Shown here piece by piece: positions 62,703 through 64,000 of a DNA stretch of 64,000 nucleotides. The DNA is from Roseiarcus sp963742305 (GTDB taxonomy: Bacteria; Pseudomonadota; Alphaproteobacteria; Rhizobiales; Beijerinckiaceae), in contig CAVULN010000054.1 of NCBI GenBank assembly GCA_963742305.1, positions 62,001 through 126,000 on the forward strand. Direction: 5' to 3'. Numbering within the stretch: position 1 is the first letter of the stretch; each line of letters opens with the position of its first letter. The position numbers and the translations under genes were made by a program. The notes beneath the pieces are model-generated. The model was not told where the DNA came from. It did no database searches and worked only from the letters and a program-made list of their open reading frames with translations.

Positions 62703-63170
62703 ATGCCCAATTCAGCGCCGTTGCGCGAGACCGTGGCCACCCAGATGAAGGCGGCGATGAAGGGCGGCGACAAGGTCCGCGTCGGCGCGCTTCGCCTCAT
62801 CATGGCCGCGCTGAAGGAGCGGGAGATCGAGGCGCGCGGCGCGGGCAAGATCGTGAGCCGCGCCGACGAGCTGGCGCTGCTTACCAAAATGGTGAAATCC
62901 CGCCAGGAGTCGGCCGCGATCTACGCCGGGGCCGGCCGCGCCGAGCTCGCCGAGCAGGAGAGCGCCGAGATCAGGGTGATCGGCGAATTCCTGCCGAGGC
63001 AAATGGACGATGAGGCGGTGACCGCCGCCGCCAGAGCGGCCATCGCCTCGACCGGCGCCGCCAGCGTCAAGGACATGGGGAGGGTCGTGAACGCCCTCAA
63101 AGCCGCCCATCCGGGCGAGATGGATTTCGCCAAGGCGAGCGCGATCGTCAAGGGCCTGCTCGCCGGGTAG
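62703..63170 (+). CDS. GatB/YqeY domain protein
   Basis: A 155-residue YqeY-type protein resembling the tail domain of the GatB amidotransferase subunit. It has RETVATQMKAAMKGGDKVRV, GALRLIMAALKEREIEAR, KSRQESAAIYAGAGRAELAE, IGEFLPRQMDDEAV and KDMGRVVNALKAAHPGEMDF. AGGAGACTG precedes the ATG at 62703. A role on tRNA-linked amidation is assumed from the family only. Confidence 0.93.
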   Translation: MPNSAPLRETVATQMKAAMKGGDKVRVGALRLIMAALKEREIEARGAGKIVSRADELALLTKMVKSRQESAAIYAGAGRAELAEQESAEIRVIGEFLPRQMDDEAVTAAARAAIASTGAASVKDMGRVVNALKAAHPGEMDFAKASAIVKGLLAG

Positions 63171-63206
63171 GGGGCAAAGCCGGCGCGCAAGTTGACGCGG
63201 CCGAAT

Positions 63207-63222
63207 GATTTCAATGGCTTGA
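63207..63222 (+). repeat. Divergent copy of the GATTTCAAAG intergenic motif
   Basis: GATTTCAATGGCTTGA at 63207-63222 resembles the motifs at 12196 and 34903. It lies in the 114-base gap between the convergent YqeY and HTH genes. Confidence 0.3.
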
Positions 63223-63284
63223 GCGCTCTTTTGTGCGACTTTTCAGCGCTCGCTTCCGGCGCGCTTCATTTCGCGGCGGCTGCC

Positions 63285-63839
63285 TTAAGTCTCTGAAACG
63301 ATTGAGAGCGCCGAATTAGCCATTTCTCCGTTTGCTTTGTTGTCAACGGTTTGAGGCCCGTTTCGTTTCGCTGTTTTCTCGTCCGGCGCTTTCGCGGCCG
63401 CTTCGTCCTGTCTCAGCGCCAGCGCCTCGCGCGCCGCGTCGAGCCGGCCGAACCGCTCTTCCATCTTGTCGACCTCATCGCCAATCCTGTTGAATGCGCG
63501 CGGCAGACGCAGCCGGTCGGGGGCGAGGCGCTGCAGATGGTCGAGGATGCGGACGAAGGCGTGCGCGGCCGACGGCCTGCCGGCGTCGATCTGGCCGCCG
63601 ACGAGGTCGAGCGCCCGCTCGAGCCGGGCGATCTGGAGCAGCGCAAAGTCATCGGCGGGATTGGCGTCCCGGCGATCGAGTTGCTCGCGGACGATCTGCT
63701 GCACCCGGCGCAGGCTCAGGTTTTCCGCGGCGGCCACGGCGCGCATCGACTCCCCCGCGATCAGGCGGGCGAAGATCCGCTGGGCGCGCTTATGCGCCGC
63801 GTTCGAGGATCGGGCGCGCTTGGCGACAAGGGACGGCAT
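63285..63839 (-). CDS. Small HTH protein of unknown function
   Basis: A 184-residue protein. The N-terminal 55 residues hold a helix-turn-helix (FARLIAGESMRAVAAAENLS followed by LRRVQQIVREQLDRR), like the homeodomain-like or sigma region 4 type; the middle (FALLQIARLERALDLVGGQI, HAFVRILDHLQRLAPDRLRL) is helical, and the last 40 residues are charged and probably disordered. It resembles small phage-type or transposase-like DNA-binding proteins, but no such neighbours are seen. The promoter upstream has a palindrome over the -10 box, suggesting autoregulation. Confidence 0.7.
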   Translation of the reverse strand: MPSLVAKRARSSNAAHKRAQRIFARLIAGESMRAVAAAENLSLRRVQQIVREQLDRRDANPADDFALLQIARLERALDLVGGQIDAGRPSAAHAFVRILDHLQRLAPDRLRLPRAFNRIGDEVDKMEERFGRLDAAREALALRQDEAAAKAPDEKTAKRNGPQTVDNKANGEMANSALSIVSET

Positions 63840-63849
63840 GGGGTGTCCA

Positions 63850-63897
63850 TGTTTCTGGTAAACGGAAACACTAGCCTGTGCCCCAGGAATTTGTCAA
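63850..63897 (-). promoter_or_regulatory. Promoter and operator-like palindrome of the HTH gene
   Basis: On the minus strand TTGACA (63897-63892) is followed after 18 bases by TAGTGT (63873-63868). The palindrome TGTTTC-N9-GAAACA (63850-63870) overlaps this -10 box and ends 10 bases before the start codon, a position suited to repression. Confidence 0.5.
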
Positions 63898-64000
63898 GGA
63901 TTTGTCGACTTTTCAGGGCGTTGGCTGCGGCGGGGCCGTCATGGCCGGGTCAAGCGCACGGCTGTCCGGCATAGGAAATGCTTGCATGGGCGCACGGCGT

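Overview
The window is GC-rich, gene-dense chromosomal DNA of an alphaproteobacterium, most likely Hyphomicrobiales (Rhizobiales). The signs are the flagellar gene order with flaF, flbT and a motE-like gene, the liv transporter with its small accompanying membrane protein, a form II cox cluster, and short 4-nt gene overlaps throughout. No rRNA, tRNA, CRISPR array, insertion sequence or prophage was seen. Genus cannot be fixed from the sequence alone.

Layout. 1-744: end of minD, then minE. 845-5102: a nickel-pincer racemase module, with larA on the minus strand diverging from larC-larE-larB. 5144-11855: one minus-strand operon with a ribose-type ABC transporter and the tetronate genes otnK, otnC and otnI. 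12449-16786: a minus-strand coxG-coxS-coxL-coxM molybdenum hydroxylase cluster of form II. 17219-22867: livHMGF, a small membrane protein and the periplasmic binding protein of a branched-chain amino-acid-type transporter, with a good sigma-54 promoter candidate in front. 22967-34799: mixed chromosomal genes (CcdA-like protein, UbiH-like hydroxylase, PLP sulfur-amino-acid lyase, YXWGXW-repeat protein, murJ, galK-galT, a Gfo/Idh/MocA oxidoreductase, a diguanylate cyclase, a J-domain-like protein).

35234-61399 is a large flagellar cluster: flgF-fliI and a membrane protein on the minus strand, then motA-fliM-fliN-fliG-flhB, flgB-flgC-fliE-flgG-flgA-flgI-motE-flgH-fliL-fliP, flgE-flgK-flgL-flaF-flbT-flgD-fliQ and flhA-fliR-fliJ-like-flgJ-flgN-like. 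These encode the C ring, export gate, rod, rings, hook, hook-filament junction and flagellin regulators. An epoxide-hydrolase-like gene and a cis-prenyltransferase gene sit between fliQ and flhA. fliF, motB and flagellin genes are not in the window. 61396-63839: carA, a GatB/YqeY gene and a small HTH protein with its own promoter and operator-like palindrome.

Three points stand out. (1) A 12-base core, CCTCGYGYAAGG, inside an interrupted palindrome lies 34-60 bases upstream of four flagellar transcription-unit starts (motA, flgB, flgE, flhA) and looks like the site of a flagellar regulator. (2) Six genes (larA, otnI, otnK, metC, flgC, flgK) are each restored by removing exactly one base, which points to insertion errors in the sequence more than to six pseudogenes. 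(3) The sugar ABC ATPase carries an unusual C-terminal extension of about 130 residues that resembles a GAF-type sensory domain, in an operon next to a LarA-family racemase and tetronate catabolic genes that lack the usual first-step dehydrogenase.
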